Shown here: positions 7,828 through 16,484 of the stretch, piece after piece
How positions within the stretch are numbered: position 1 is the stretch's first letter
Layout: each line of letters starts with the position of its first letter
Notes under the pieces: model-generated
The model's input: only the letters and a program-made list of their open reading frames with translations
The model's database searches: none
Told to the model about the DNA's origin: nothing
Made by a program: the position numbers and the translations under genes
DNA from: Saprospiraceae bacterium
Lineage (GTDB): Bacteria; Bacteroidota; Bacteroidia; Chitinophagales; Saprospiraceae
Assembly: GCA_028284395.1 (NCBI GenBank)
Contig: JANQRV010000412.1
Span: 1-40,609 of the forward strand
Reading direction: 5' to 3'
Length of the DNA stretch: 40,609 nucleotides

Positions 7828-8976
7828 ATGTTGCCTGAAATGAAAATATTGCCGATTCTTTTGATGGTTCTATTCTTGGGATTGGGAGCGCATCCAAATT
7901 ATAAGGAGCCCATTGATGCAAAGGGTTTGAATAATATCGACAATCCTAAGAATATTATTTTGATGATCGGTGATGGGATGGGAATTACTCAGATTTCCGC
8001 CGGTATGTACAGCGGTCAAGGGAAAATGGCGCTAGAGTCATTTCCAGTAATCGGACTACACAAATCCTATGCGGCCAATAACCTTATCACAGATTCTGCG
8101 GCGGGAGCTACTGCTTTTGCCTGTGGCGTTAAAACGTACAATGGTGCCATTGGAGTAGATGAGGATACCACGAGGGTGCAGTCGATTTTGGAAGAGGCGG
8201 AAAATAACGGATTAGCTACCGGATTGGTATCAACTTCGACGATCGTTCACGCAACTCCGGCATCCTTTATTGCCCACATTGAATCCAGACAAAGGTATGA
8301 AGAGATCGCCGCTCAATTTTTGGACACCGAAATTGATTTTTTTGTCGGCGGAGGTAAAAAATTTTTTGATCGACGGACAATTGATGAGCGAAATTTATAT
8401 TCAGAATTAGAAGGAAATGGCTATGTGGTTTCGGATTCTTTCAAATCCGATTTTTCAGGGCGAGGACTTGATTTCTCGAGAAATTATGCCTTTTTTACTG
8501 CTGACAACAATCCCCTTCCTTATTCGGAGGGCCGCAACTACTTGGTGAATGCAACCAGAGTTGCTCCTGAATTTCTAAAAGTCCACAGTGAAGAAAAGGG
8601 TTTTTTTTTAATGATTGAAGGATCACAGATTTCATTGGGAGGACAGGAGAACGATCGAGATTATATTGTCAGTGAAATGAAAGAATTTAACATAGCGATT
8701 CAAGCTGCATTTGATTTTGCTAAAAAGGATGGGGAAACGCTTTTGGTTGTGACCGCGAATCATGAAACTGGGGGATTTTCGATTAATCCGGGTTCACAAC
8801 AAGATTCTATTATTGCTGGTTTTACTTCCGGAAATCAAACGGGCTCAATGATTCCCGTCTTTGCGTATGGTCCCAAATCTGAGATTTTTGCCGGGATTTA
8901 TGAGAATACGGCGATTCATAGTAAGATGAGATTGGCTTTGGGTTTTGCCGAAAGTGGTGGTAAAACAACCAAGTAA
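7828..8976 (+). CDS. Alkaline phosphatase-fold protein with missing zinc ligands
   Basis: A 382-residue secreted protein (hydrophobic segment about residues 7-20) of the alkaline phosphatase family. Recognisable parts are I-L-M-I-G-D-G-M-G (Asp49), D-S-A-A-G-A-T-A with nucleophile Ser90, H-A-T-P-A-S, M-I-E-G (Glu264), and V-F-A-Y-G-P near the end. In E. coli PhoA the Zn1 ligands are Asp327, His331 and His412. The equivalent positions here appear to be Ser269, Gln273 and Gln337. The Zn2 ligand Asp369 is Asn311 in T-A-N-H-E-T-G-G, with His312 kept. The ORF is intact, so this is likely a non-catalytic or repurposed homologue. It starts one base after dprA; ATG at 7840 is an alternative start. 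Confidence 0.88.
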   Translation: MLPEMKILPILLMVLFLGLGAHPNYKEPIDAKGLNNIDNPKNIILMIGDGMGITQISAGMYSGQGKMALESFPVIGLHKSYAANNLITDSAAGATAFACGVKTYNGAIGVDEDTTRVQSILEEAENNGLATGLVSTSTIVHATPASFIAHIESRQRYEEIAAQFLDTEIDFFVGGGKKFFDRRTIDERNLYSELEGNGYVVSDSFKSDFSGRGLDFSRNYAFFTADNNPLPYSEGRNYLVNATRVAPEFLKVHSEEKGFFLMIEGSQISLGGQENDRDYIVSEMKEFNIAIQAAFDFAKKDGETLLVVTANHETGGFSINPGSQQDSIIAGFTSGNQTGSMIPVFAYGPKSEIFAGIYENTAIHSKMRLALGFAESGGKTTK

Positions 8977-9005
8977 TTTCATCGCAGTGAAAGCAATTTG
9001 ACAAT

Positions 9006-9878
9006 CTACAGGTGCCGTTCAGCGTGATAGGAGGATCTAACGAGCGGTCCACTTTCTACAAAATCAAAGCCTTTTGCCAATCCTACTTCTTTATAACTGG
9101 CAAAAACATTGGGATGGATAAATTCTGCTACTTCGAGATGCATTCTTGTGGGTTGGAGGTATTGTCCAATTGTCAAGACATCACAACCATGTTCCAATAG
9201 ATCGTCCATGGTTTGCAAAACCTCTTCTTCAGTTTCTCCAAGACCGACCATAATACCGGATTTAGTACGTTTGCCAAAATCCTTTGTCTTTTGGATTTGT
9301 TCCAAACTTCTTTGATACTTAGCCTGAGGTCGGACTTTCCGATACAGTCTTCCTACAGTTTCCATATTGTGTGAAACGACTTCTTGACCACCGCTAATCA
9401 TGCGATAGAGTGCTTCCCAGTTGGCTTTGACATCGGGAATTAGTGTTTCAATCGTAGTTTCAGGAGACAATTCCTTGACCGCTCGAACGGTTTGGTACCA
9501 AATCTCTGCGCCTCTATCCTTCAATTCATCTCGATTAACCGAAGTGATTACAGCGTGTTTTACTTCCATCAATTGAATGGCTTCAGCAACTCGACGCGGT
9601 TCATCTTCATCGTATTCTGGTGGTCGACCAGTTTTAACTGCACAAAAGGAACAGGATCTAGTACAAGTATTCCCTAAAATCATGAATGTTGCGGTACCTG
9701 CTCCCCAACATTCGCCCATATTCGGGCAATTACCACTTTGACAAATCGTATGTAAATTGTATTTGTCAACCAGCGATCTGACATGTTTGAATTTCTCTCC
9801 GATTGGAAGTTTTACGCGCAGCCAATTAGGTTTCCTTTTTCTTGGCGCTCCTTTTTCCACGATGGGTAGCTCAACCAT
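9006..9878 (-). CDS. lipA: Lipoyl synthase
   Basis: A 290-residue radical SAM enzyme that inserts two sulfurs into protein-bound octanoyl groups to make the lipoyl cofactor of 2-oxoacid dehydrogenases and the glycine cleavage system. The auxiliary-cluster cysteines are Cys46, Cys51 and Cys57 (C-x4-C-x5-C), the radical SAM cluster is Cys72-x3-Cys76-x2-Cys79, and the C-terminal R-S-S-Y-H-A-E supplies the serine ligand of the auxiliary cluster. Length is normal. It lies 19 bp downstream of the outer-membrane-type gene on the same strand, which suggests a shared transcript, and converges on the phosphatase-like gene. Confidence 0.97.
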   Translation of the reverse strand: MVELPIVEKGAPRKRKPNWLRVKLPIGEKFKHVRSLVDKYNLHTICQSGNCPNMGECWGAGTATFMILGNTCTRSCSFCAVKTGRPPEYDEDEPRRVAEAIQLMEVKHAVITSVNRDELKDRGAEIWYQTVRAVKELSPETTIETLIPDVKANWEALYRMISGGQEVVSHNMETVGRLYRKVRPQAKYQRSLEQIQKTKDFGKRTKSGIMVGLGETEEEVLQTMDDLLEHGCDVLTIGQYLQPTRMHLEVAEFIHPNVFASYKEVGLAKGFDFVESGPLVRSSYHAERHL

Positions 9879-9897
9879 TCATTTTCATTTTCTTCAA

Positions 9898-10713
9898 TTA
9901 CCAACGTTTTCCGAGCTGCAAATTTACAAAGAGATTTATAAATAAAGGTTGGTTTTCGGTATTTTCGACGAGTGGAGATTCAACCATTATGGGCACTTTC
10001 CGGAAAAAGACATCAATCATTACTCCAGCCTCCACAGCCTTTACAAACTCGTCAAATGCTCCCCAGTCAAAATGTACAGCTGCCTTAGCGTGTAATCCCG
10101 GGCGAATAGACAGTTCGCCCAGCCCTTTGGAAAATCCAGAGGAGCCATAAATACTGTTGATATCTAAGAATTTATCAATATTATCTTCAGAAAACCTTTC
10201 ACTTTTAATGACAAAATCATTGGAACCTGGCTCTGAAAAACGAATCAATTCTAGGTAATAAGGTTTCAAAAGGCCGAGTGAGGCACCCGCCTCGTAACTC
10301 AGGCCAATGGCTAGACCCTTGCGTTTTGCTTTCTCAGAAAAGTATCTTTTCTCACCGATTCCTCCCCTAAGCACCCAAAAATTATTTTGCTTTCCGAAAA
10401 TGAAAGACCGTGAAATACTATTGGTTGTGGGGGCCTGGAAGTCAAAACTCTGACGAAACTCCTTAGGATGGCGGATTTCACCGATTTCAATGTTGAAAAA
10501 TCGAGTGAGATAAAAGGACTTCAATTGTGCCACGTTGACACCGAAGGAAAAGCCATTTGTATGCATTTTGAAATCCACTGTAAATTCCCGATTGTAAATA
10601 ATTCCTTTTCGGTCGTCGTCGTAGAAATTTTGACCATCCGGAATTCTCTTCTGTGCATTACTGAGTAAAGGAAGAAATACAATAAAGAGTACGAGATATT
10701 TACAATGATTCAT
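9898..10713 (-). CDS. Predicted outer-membrane beta-barrel-type protein, unknown function
   Basis: The start chosen at 10713 places a clean signal peptide first (M-N-H-C-K-Y then a hydrophobic stretch ending S-N-A-Q); the longer open frame upstream lacks this. The mature protein of about 250 residues has alternating short strands rich in aromatic residues (for example T-N-G-F-S-F-G-V-N) and ends in an aromatic residue (G-K-R-W), features common to outer-membrane barrels. I do not recognise a named family, although proteins of this style sit next to lipA in some Saprospirales from memory. It precedes lipA by 19 bp. Barrel topology is an inference. Confidence 0.65.
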   Translation of the reverse strand: MNHCKYLVLFIVFLPLLSNAQKRIPDGQNFYDDDRKGIIYNREFTVDFKMHTNGFSFGVNVAQLKSFYLTRFFNIEIGEIRHPKEFRQSFDFQAPTTNSISRSFIFGKQNNFWVLRGGIGEKRYFSEKAKRKGLAIGLSYEAGASLGLLKPYYLELIRFSEPGSNDFVIKSERFSEDNIDKFLDINSIYGSSGFSKGLGELSIRPGLHAKAAVHFDWGAFDEFVKAVEAGVMIDVFFRKVPIMVESPLVENTENQPLFINLFVNLQLGKRW

Positions 10714-10765
10714 ATAGCAATGTTTACAAGATATTTTAACGTTGAAATTGCCGGAGGGTTCAAAC

Positions 10766-10781
10766 AATCTTAGTTAAGATT
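10766..10781. repeat. Inverted repeat AATCTTA-GT-TAAGATT
   Basis: Seven-base perfect arms around GT, about 55 bp upstream of the outer-membrane-type gene and downstream of the helical-repeat protein gene, both on the minus strand. It could be an operator or part of a weak terminator; no T-run follows in the minus direction. Confidence 0.35.
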
Positions 10782-10831
10782 TTCTAATTTAAAAAATAAT
10801 TACCATAATCGCAGAATTGATCAAACGGAAT

Positions 10832-12385
10832 CTATTCTTTTTTTGGTCTTGATTCCGATAGTTTTTCCCTTTTTGGTCTTGACGTAACATTTAGAGAGTC
10901 CAGTGCCATTTGCCATAATATTTCGTATGGGATAACCTCGATTTCATAGTGCTGAATTCCAAATTCGATCGGAAAGGCCGTTAACTTTTCGAGGTATTTG
11001 TTGGCTTTCCTTTCTGCCGCAATTCTAATAAAGCTGGTTGCCGGAATAAGAAGTAGCATCCTCACAAAACAGTTACTTCTAAAAGTCATGCCGGTTTTTA
11101 AATGACGATAACAATATTTTTCCATGGCCTCCAGTCGATCGATTGCCTGGCAGTACTTTCGGTTTGCCAGGAGCAACAAGAATTGTATGATCAGGATTGG
11201 AATATTCATACCTCTTTTATCTTTAGAATAGAGAGGAACTTCATTTAGGAATTTTCCCAGTCGAAATTTTGAATACCCTGCCTGTAACACCTGGATCTTG
11301 CCCTGAGCTGATAAATAATGAAAATATGCATACACAATTCTAAATTTCTCCAATAAAGGTTTCGGCAAATACCTAAACCTTTTATGGTTGGAAAGAAGCG
11401 AATAAATGGAGTAAGCTTGTTCATAGTCTTGATTATGGAGGGCCAGCAACAAGAGGGTATGTTGAGAAGAGAACCAATTGATGGATCCAGCTTGTTGATA
11501 TTGACCTAATTTTCGTACCACTTTATCTCCTTCGATGAAATTTTTCTGATGGAGAAAGCATGCCAATAATTGGTGAAGGAAGATTTGAAGCGCCTGTTTT
11601 GATCGGTATTTTCCCGTTTGAAAAAAAGTAATGGCCGCCTGGCAATTCTCAATTGCAAGTTGATATTGACCTGCACTACAGTAGGCAATGTTTGCAATTA
11701 AGCGGCTCAGTAGGTGCAGTTTGTAACTTTGTTGTTTTTCGAGGAAACAACACAATTCGTCAAGACACTGCATACTGGCCCGGTAGATTTTCAAACCGTT
11801 GGACTTTTTATTAATGTATTGAGCCGTCAAGGAGACGAAGTACTCCTCCGCAATGTTTTCCAGTTTCAAGACTGTATCATAGCTTTTGAAAAGTTTATTG
11901 TAGCGGTTAAACTTTGAAATATCTCCTTCTCTACTTCCATAATGCAGTCGCAAGATACGGGTGACCTCAACGATGATCTCCGTGAATTCGTGTTGACGGG
12001 CCTGCTTCAGAGTCCTATGCAGAATTTCAATGGCGGAATCATTGGCTGACTTGCCTAAAAGAATTTTTGCTGCCGCCAGTTTCTTCCAACAGTTGTAATA
12101 TGCCCTTTGATAATCGTCGTATTGGGGTTGTTTGACATCGATGACAAAGATGGTGTTGATCAACCTTTCGATCAACCTTTTACGCACTGCAGGATAGTTG
12201 TAGTCAAAGTGATACATCGACTGGAAAACCTGCTCCGCCTCCAGGTCCGATTGAACTTCGGATCGACTTAAGAGTTCGTAGAATTCCTGGGGTAAGGACT
12301 TCTTTGGAGATGTTTTTCCAATGACACCAAGGCATTTGACTTTGTGGGAGTTAATGACCTGTACTAGTTCTGAAAGAACGTTCAT
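10832..12385 (-). CDS. Large alpha-helical, TPR-like protein of unknown function
   Basis: A 517-residue soluble protein with no signal peptide, rich in Leu, Tyr, Gln and Lys and made almost wholly of helix-pair patterns, as in TPR proteins (for example Y-Q-L-A-I-E-N-C-Q-A-A-I-T-F-F and N-Q-D-Y-E-Q-A-Y-S-I-Y). The N-terminal 90 residues form a separate segment with D-L-E-A-E-Q-V-F and a following R-K-R-L-I-E-R-L-I. I recall related long proteins in Saprospirales, without known function. It is divergent from the exporter operon across a 378-bp gap. Helical-repeat architecture and position would suit a peptide-sensing regulator, but no DNA-binding helix-turn-helix is visible, so this is speculation. 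The C-terminus holds a partial ten-residue repeat, S-R-P-K-(R/K)-E. Confidence 0.7.
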   Translation of the reverse strand: MNVLSELVQVINSHKVKCLGVIGKTSPKKSLPQEFYELLSRSEVQSDLEAEQVFQSMYHFDYNYPAVRKRLIERLINTIFVIDVKQPQYDDYQRAYYNCWKKLAAAKILLGKSANDSAIEILHRTLKQARQHEFTEIIVEVTRILRLHYGSREGDISKFNRYNKLFKSYDTVLKLENIAEEYFVSLTAQYINKKSNGLKIYRASMQCLDELCCFLEKQQSYKLHLLSRLIANIAYCSAGQYQLAIENCQAAITFFQTGKYRSKQALQIFLHQLLACFLHQKNFIEGDKVVRKLGQYQQAGSINWFSSQHTLLLLALHNQDYEQAYSIYSLLSNHKRFRYLPKPLLEKFRIVYAYFHYLSAQGKIQVLQAGYSKFRLGKFLNEVPLYSKDKRGMNIPILIIQFLLLLANRKYCQAIDRLEAMEKYCYRHLKTGMTFRSNCFVRMLLLIPATSFIRIAAERKANKYLEKLTAFPIEFGIQHYEIEVIPYEILWQMALDSLNVTSRPKREKLSESRPKKE

Positions 12386-12763
12386 TTGTTAATGTTTTGC
12401 ATATTGAATTTATTCATAAAGTAAAATTATATGACCCTCAGAGGAATCCTTGAGTATTCTTGTATCCAAATGAGAAATCTTGGGAAATGTCCTCGTAAGT
12501 CGAGCTAGTTTTCTATTAAATTGTTGTTTACCAGGTTTTTGCCTTCTGGGCGTTGCGCTTCTTTGCAATAAATGGGGAGACGGAAAAAGGGAGATGTGTC
12601 AGAAGTTTGTAAGGGAAAGCACCTTAGATTCGTTCATCCTTCACGCTATAATCACATTTTTTATGCGGCAACATTTTTTCAAATCTTCGACAAACCAAGA
12701 AAAAATCATTCCCATTTTCATTGACCTTTTGGGAGTGTAGTTCTTCTTACTAAATCCGGAGTT
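12386..12763. other. Divergent intergenic region before the secretion locus
   Basis: A 378-bp gap between the helical-repeat protein gene (minus) and the membrane-fusion protein gene (plus). I see no clean TTG/TAnnTTTG pair on either strand. An 86-codon open frame at 12480-12740 has no protein-like features. Promoters for both genes must lie here, but I cannot place them. Confidence 0.4.
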
Positions 12764-13945
12764 ATGGATTCAACAAATAATCATCTTTTTTCTCTAGCGG
12801 AGGCCAATGCTGGACAGGAAGCACTTTGGCTGAAGAATAAAGTATCTTCCCGCATCTTCTATCTTCTACTGATGATCCTGACTGGCACGGCCCTGATATT
12901 ACTACCAATAATTGAGGTCGATGTGGTGGCAAGAAGTCAAGGCATCATCCAGTCCAATTTGCAGAACAACCGGGTTGCTGCTCCGATTGGTGGTCAAATT
13001 CGCGAAGTAAGGCTTAGGGCCCATCAAAAGGTTGCCATTGGGGATACCCTATTTATAGTAAACGATGCTAAATTGGTGGAGGAACTTCGGCGCAATAAAG
13101 AGCGTATAGCTGAGATCGATCACTATATTTACGATCTCACATCCCTAATTGCCTATTCTGACTCTAATGACTTACCGCCTCTGAAAACTTCTTTGTTCCA
13201 CTACGAGGCGATGCGGTATATACAACGAAGGTCTTCTCATCGCCTTACCCGGCAGCATCTGGGACAAGCTCTTGATCTGGCAAGGGATTTATATCAATCA
13301 GGAGCTATTGCTAAGGTTGATCTCGAAGAAAAGCAGTATAACTATGACTATGAACAAAGTAATCTTGCGTTTTTCGAAGACCAACAAAGGAAGACATGGG
13401 AAGCGGAATTGAGAAGATACAGGACCGATATAAAGACATTGTACGGGCAAAATCAGCAATTGATGGAAGACTGGTCTTCCTATTTTGTGCTCGCTCCGAT
13501 TGGCGGTAAAGTTATAGAGTTTACGGGCCTGCAGCCTGGAAATTTCGTTGCTCCGAATCAACCATTAGCCTATCTTTCTTCGGATGAATCGCTTTTGGTA
13601 GAGGCTTATGTTTCACCAGCCGACATAGGACTCATCAAGCCGGGAATGCCAGTGAAGTATCAAATTGACGCGTTCCATTACCATCAATGGGGGCTAGGGG
13701 AGGGGATTGTTGACGCCATTTCCAATGACATTATCGACCACCGGGGTATCCCGGTTTTTAAAGTCTTATGTTCCTTGAGAGGTACAGGATTATCTCTACC
13801 GAATGGTTATGTAGGGAGATTTAAGAAGGGAATGACACTTACTGCCCGATTCCTGATCAGTCGTCGCAGTCTCTTTCAGTTGCTCTATGATAAAACCGAC
13901 GACTGGCTGAACCCCAACGTGAACCTCCTTAAATACCCTTCCTAA
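12764..13945 (+). CDS. HlyD-family membrane fusion protein of a peptide exporter
   Basis: A 393-residue adaptor that links an inner-membrane ABC exporter to the outer envelope. A cytoplasmic N-terminus (about 30 residues) is followed by one membrane helix (about 31-50), then the lipoyl/barrel half-motif R-V-A-A-P-I-G-G-Q-I-R-E-V, a helical hairpin (about 105-235), the second half-motif L-A-P-I-G-G-K-V-I-E-F, and a beta-barrel region (about 275-370). This is the normal order and length for bacteriocin-type HlyD/LcnD proteins. The exporter gene starts 21 bp after its stop, so the two form an operon. The start at 12764 is preceded by GGAG seven bases upstream. Confidence 0.93.
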   Translation: MDSTNNHLFSLAEANAGQEALWLKNKVSSRIFYLLLMILTGTALILLPIIEVDVVARSQGIIQSNLQNNRVAAPIGGQIREVRLRAHQKVAIGDTLFIVNDAKLVEELRRNKERIAEIDHYIYDLTSLIAYSDSNDLPPLKTSLFHYEAMRYIQRRSSHRLTRQHLGQALDLARDLYQSGAIAKVDLEEKQYNYDYEQSNLAFFEDQQRKTWEAELRRYRTDIKTLYGQNQQLMEDWSSYFVLAPIGGKVIEFTGLQPGNFVAPNQPLAYLSSDESLLVEAYVSPADIGLIKPGMPVKYQIDAFHYHQWGLGEGIVDAISNDIIDHRGIPVFKVLCSLRGTGLSLPNGYVGRFKKGMTLTARFLISRRSLFQLLYDKTDDWLNPNVNLLKYPS

Positions 13946-13966
13946 CTCCGACAAAAAAACTTATTG

Positions 13967-16111
13967 ATGGGCATCAGAATTAAACAGAATGACAGTACCG
14001 ATTGTGGTGCGGCATGCCTGGTATCCATAGGCAATCATTTTGGACTTCGGTTACCAATTGCAAAAATTCGCCAAATGGCTGGGACTGATCAAAGGGGAAC
14101 CAATTTATTGGGATTGATTTCGGCGGCCGAGCAACTCGGTTTTGCTGCGAAAGGTGTACGGACAAAAATGGATGATCTCGGTGAAGTCCCTCTACCGGCA
14201 ATTGCTCACATCATTGTCGGGCAGAAATTTCATCACTTTGTGGTAGTCTATCGAATTTGCAGGAAATATGTGCGAATCATGGACCCGAGCACCGGTAAAA
14301 TGAGAAATGTCCAAAAGAAAGAATGGGCAGATGTATGGACGGGGATTTTCCTGTTGGTCGCTCCAAGTGCCGACTTCAAGAGGGGTAATCATACCGTAAG
14401 TGTATACCGGCGCTTTTGGAGCCTTTTGAGACCTCACCGCTCCGTCTTATTGCATGCTCTGATCGGAGCGGTCCTATACACGATTTTAGGATTATCGGTA
14501 TCTATTTACATTCAGAAAATTACGGACTACGTTTTGATCGATGGCAACCGAAATTTACTCAATTTGCTGAGCGTCGTTATGGTTGGTTTATTACTGATGC
14601 AGTTGCTGATTGGTTATACGAAGTCAATTTTTATAGTCAAGACCGGACAAAAAATAGATGCTCAACTGATCTTGGGCTATTTCGGTCACTTAATGCGATT
14701 GCCTCAACAATTTTTTGATACCATGCGGGTAGGCGAGATGCTTTCTCGGATCGGTGATGCTGTTAAAATTCGCGTATTCATTAACGAGGCTGCTATTCAT
14801 CTATTTGTCAATCTATTTATTGTCATCTTTTCTTTTGCGCTGATGTATACCTATTACTGGAAGTTGGCTTTGATGATGAGTTTGATTATTCCTCTGTATT
14901 TGACCATTTATCTGATTACCAATTACCTTAATAAGCGACGGGAGCGCATGTTAATGGAGCGTGCCGCGGAGTTGGAGTCGCAATTTGTAACCTCTTTAAC
15001 TGCTATTCGAACGGTAAAACAATTTGGTTTACAACGCTTTACCCAGTGGAAGACAGAGGGGAAGTTTATTAATTTGCTCGAGGCAACCTATTATTCTGCA
15101 GTTAATGGGGTGTTTTCAGCTACCTCCGCTGATTTTGTCAACCGGGTATTTACTATTGCCTTATTATGGTTGGGGTCGCTCTTTGTAATAGACCGATTGA
15201 TCACTCCTGGAGAATTGCTTTCCTTCTATGCCATAATCGGTTACTTTACTGGTCCTGCTTCAGCGCTAATTAACATGAATAAAACCATCCAAAATGCCAT
15301 TATTGCTGCCGACCGGCTGTTTGAGATTATGGATTTAGAACCGGAACGAAGCGAAGGTATTGTATTGAAGCCGGACATGATGGGGGATATCCAGTTCCGG
15401 GCGGTCAGATTTCGCTATGGTAGCCGAAAAGAGGTATTCCATCAATTGGACCTGACGCTTAGGCAAGGTAGATGTACGGCCATTGTGGGAGAAAGCGGAT
15501 CCGGTAAGTCCACCATTGCCTCTTTGTTACAAAACCTGTACGACTTGAATGGTGGTCAAATCCTGATTGGAAGCTATGACCTGGCCTACGTCTGTAACCA
15601 TAACTTACGACAGTTGGTGAGTGTAGTACCACAACGTTTGGATCTTTTTGCCGGGAATGTAGTCGATAATATTGCCATCGGAGAATCTGAGCCAGACCTC
15701 AGGAAAATTGTAGATATCTGCCGACGACTTGGTTTGATGTCCTTCATCGAAGGTTTACCAAATGGGTTTGACACGGATATTGGGGAGAATGGGAATCAAT
15801 TATCCGGTGGACAGCGACAGAGGTTAGCCATTGCTCGTGCCTTGTATCGCTCTCCCCAAATACTAATTCTGGATGAAGCTACTTCAGCGCTAGATAGTAC
15901 CTCAGAGGCTTATGTACAAAAGGAGGTTCGAAGACTTCAGTTGGAGGGAATGACGATCATAATAATAACACATCGCCTGAATACGATTGTCCATGCGGAC
16001 CACATTGTCGTCTTGGAAAAAGGGAAAGTCTGTGAGCAGGGGTGTCATCCGGTTTTGATCTCCAAAAAGGGAAAGTATTTCAATCTTTGGGAAAAACAGT
16101 TTTCATCATAA
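13967..16111 (+). CDS. Peptidase-containing ABC exporter (C39 peptidase / PCAT)
   Basis: A 714-residue exporter that cuts double-glycine leaders from peptides and pumps out the cores. The C39 peptidase domain (residues 1-125) has Gln7 (oxyanion hole), the nucleophile Cys13 in D-C-G-A-A-C, His90 in H-H-F-V-V-V and Asp106 in I-M-D-P-S-T-G, so the catalytic set is complete. The membrane domain spans about 155-440. The ATPase domain has Walker A G-E-S-G-S-G-K-S (about 507-514), signature L-S-G-G-Q-R-Q-R (about 610) and Walker B I-L-I-L-D-E-A-T. ATG at 13967 is preferred to the TTG one codon upstream because Gln7 and Cys13 then sit at normal spacing. The winged-helix regulator follows 12 bp after the stop. 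Confidence 0.96.
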   Translation: MGIRIKQNDSTDCGAACLVSIGNHFGLRLPIAKIRQMAGTDQRGTNLLGLISAAEQLGFAAKGVRTKMDDLGEVPLPAIAHIIVGQKFHHFVVVYRICRKYVRIMDPSTGKMRNVQKKEWADVWTGIFLLVAPSADFKRGNHTVSVYRRFWSLLRPHRSVLLHALIGAVLYTILGLSVSIYIQKITDYVLIDGNRNLLNLLSVVMVGLLLMQLLIGYTKSIFIVKTGQKIDAQLILGYFGHLMRLPQQFFDTMRVGEMLSRIGDAVKIRVFINEAAIHLFVNLFIVIFSFALMYTYYWKLALMMSLIIPLYLTIYLITNYLNKRRERMLMERAAELESQFVTSLTAIRTVKQFGLQRFTQWKTEGKFINLLEATYYSAVNGVFSATSADFVNRVFTIALLWLGSLFVIDRLITPGELLSFYAIIGYFTGPASALINMNKTIQNAIIAADRLFEIMDLEPERSEGIVLKPDMMGDIQFRAVRFRYGSRKEVFHQLDLTLRQGRCTAIVGESGSGKSTIASLLQNLYDLNGGQILIGSYDLAYVCNHNLRQLVSVVPQRLDLFAGNVVDNIAIGESEPDLRKIVDICRRLGLMSFIEGLPNGFDTDIGENGNQLSGGQRQRLAIARALYRSPQILILDEATSALDSTSEAYVQKEVRRLQLEGMTIIIITHRLNTIVHADHIVVLEKGKVCEQGCHPVLISKKGKYFNLWEKQFSS

Positions 16112-16123
16112 AAATCGATCAGA

Positions 16124-16426
16124 ATGTCCCTAATTTATAACTTAGAACGGATCGAACGAATGCACGAAATGATTGCTCATCGACGAACCGGCACGCCCGA
16201 AGAGTTTGCCGAAAAGATTGGGGTCGCAAAGAGTACCATCTATGTCCTCATTAAGGAACTCAAAGAGTTAGGAGCTCCTATCGTTTGGTGCAAATATACC
16301 CGATCATATACCTACCGTTACAATGTTGAATTCAGGGTTGGCTTTGAGCACCCTAGTTTGTCCAAACGGGAACTCCGCCGGATTTCCGGAGGACATTCTT
16401 TGAACTTTAACACTTTTCTGATTTAA
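16124..16426 (+). CDS. Small winged-helix regulator with a C-terminal double-glycine motif
   Basis: A 100-residue protein. Residues 1-52 form a helix-turn-helix of the HTH_11/DeoR-like type: an I-E-R-I-E-R-M-H helix, T-P-E-E-F-A-E-K-I-G-V, and recognition helix S-T-I-Y-V-L-I-K-E-L-K. A short wing (about 53-72) follows. The last 22 residues read L-S-K-R-E-L-R-R-I-S-G-G followed by ten more. That matches the double-glycine leader consensus exactly: Leu -12, Ser -11, Glu -8, Leu -7, Ile -4, Gly -2, Gly -1 (residues 79-90). Cleavage would release residues 91-100, H-S-L-N-F-N-T-F-L-I. It sits 12 bp after the C39 exporter, in the same operon. It probably controls the locus; whether the tail is cut, bound by the exporter, or a pheromone is inference. 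Confidence 0.85.
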   Translation: MSLIYNLERIERMHEMIAHRRTGTPEEFAEKIGVAKSTIYVLIKELKELGAPIVWCKYTRSYTYRYNVEFRVGFEHPSLSKRELRRISGGHSLNFNTFLI

Positions 16427-16442
16427 TCAGACTCCACGGACT

Positions 16443-16450
16443 TAACTTTG
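16443..16450 (+). promoter_or_regulatory. Possible -7 element for the lipoprotein/peptide genes
   Basis: TAACTTTG matches TAnnTTTG and lies 35 bp before the lipoprotein start at 16485. No proper TTG stands 19-21 bp upstream (only TTCTG ending at 16420), so the match is incomplete. It could start a transcript covering the lipoprotein and the double-glycine peptide genes up to the hairpin at 17957-18041. Confidence 0.45.
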
Positions 16451-16484
16451 TAATATCATTGAAACAAGCATCAAATTATTAGCT

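Noticed and set aside
12480-12740. 86-codon open frame before the membrane-fusion gene
   Set aside because: Its sequence lacks patterned conservation or a sensible signal peptide, and it fills the divergent promoter gap; better read as non-coding.
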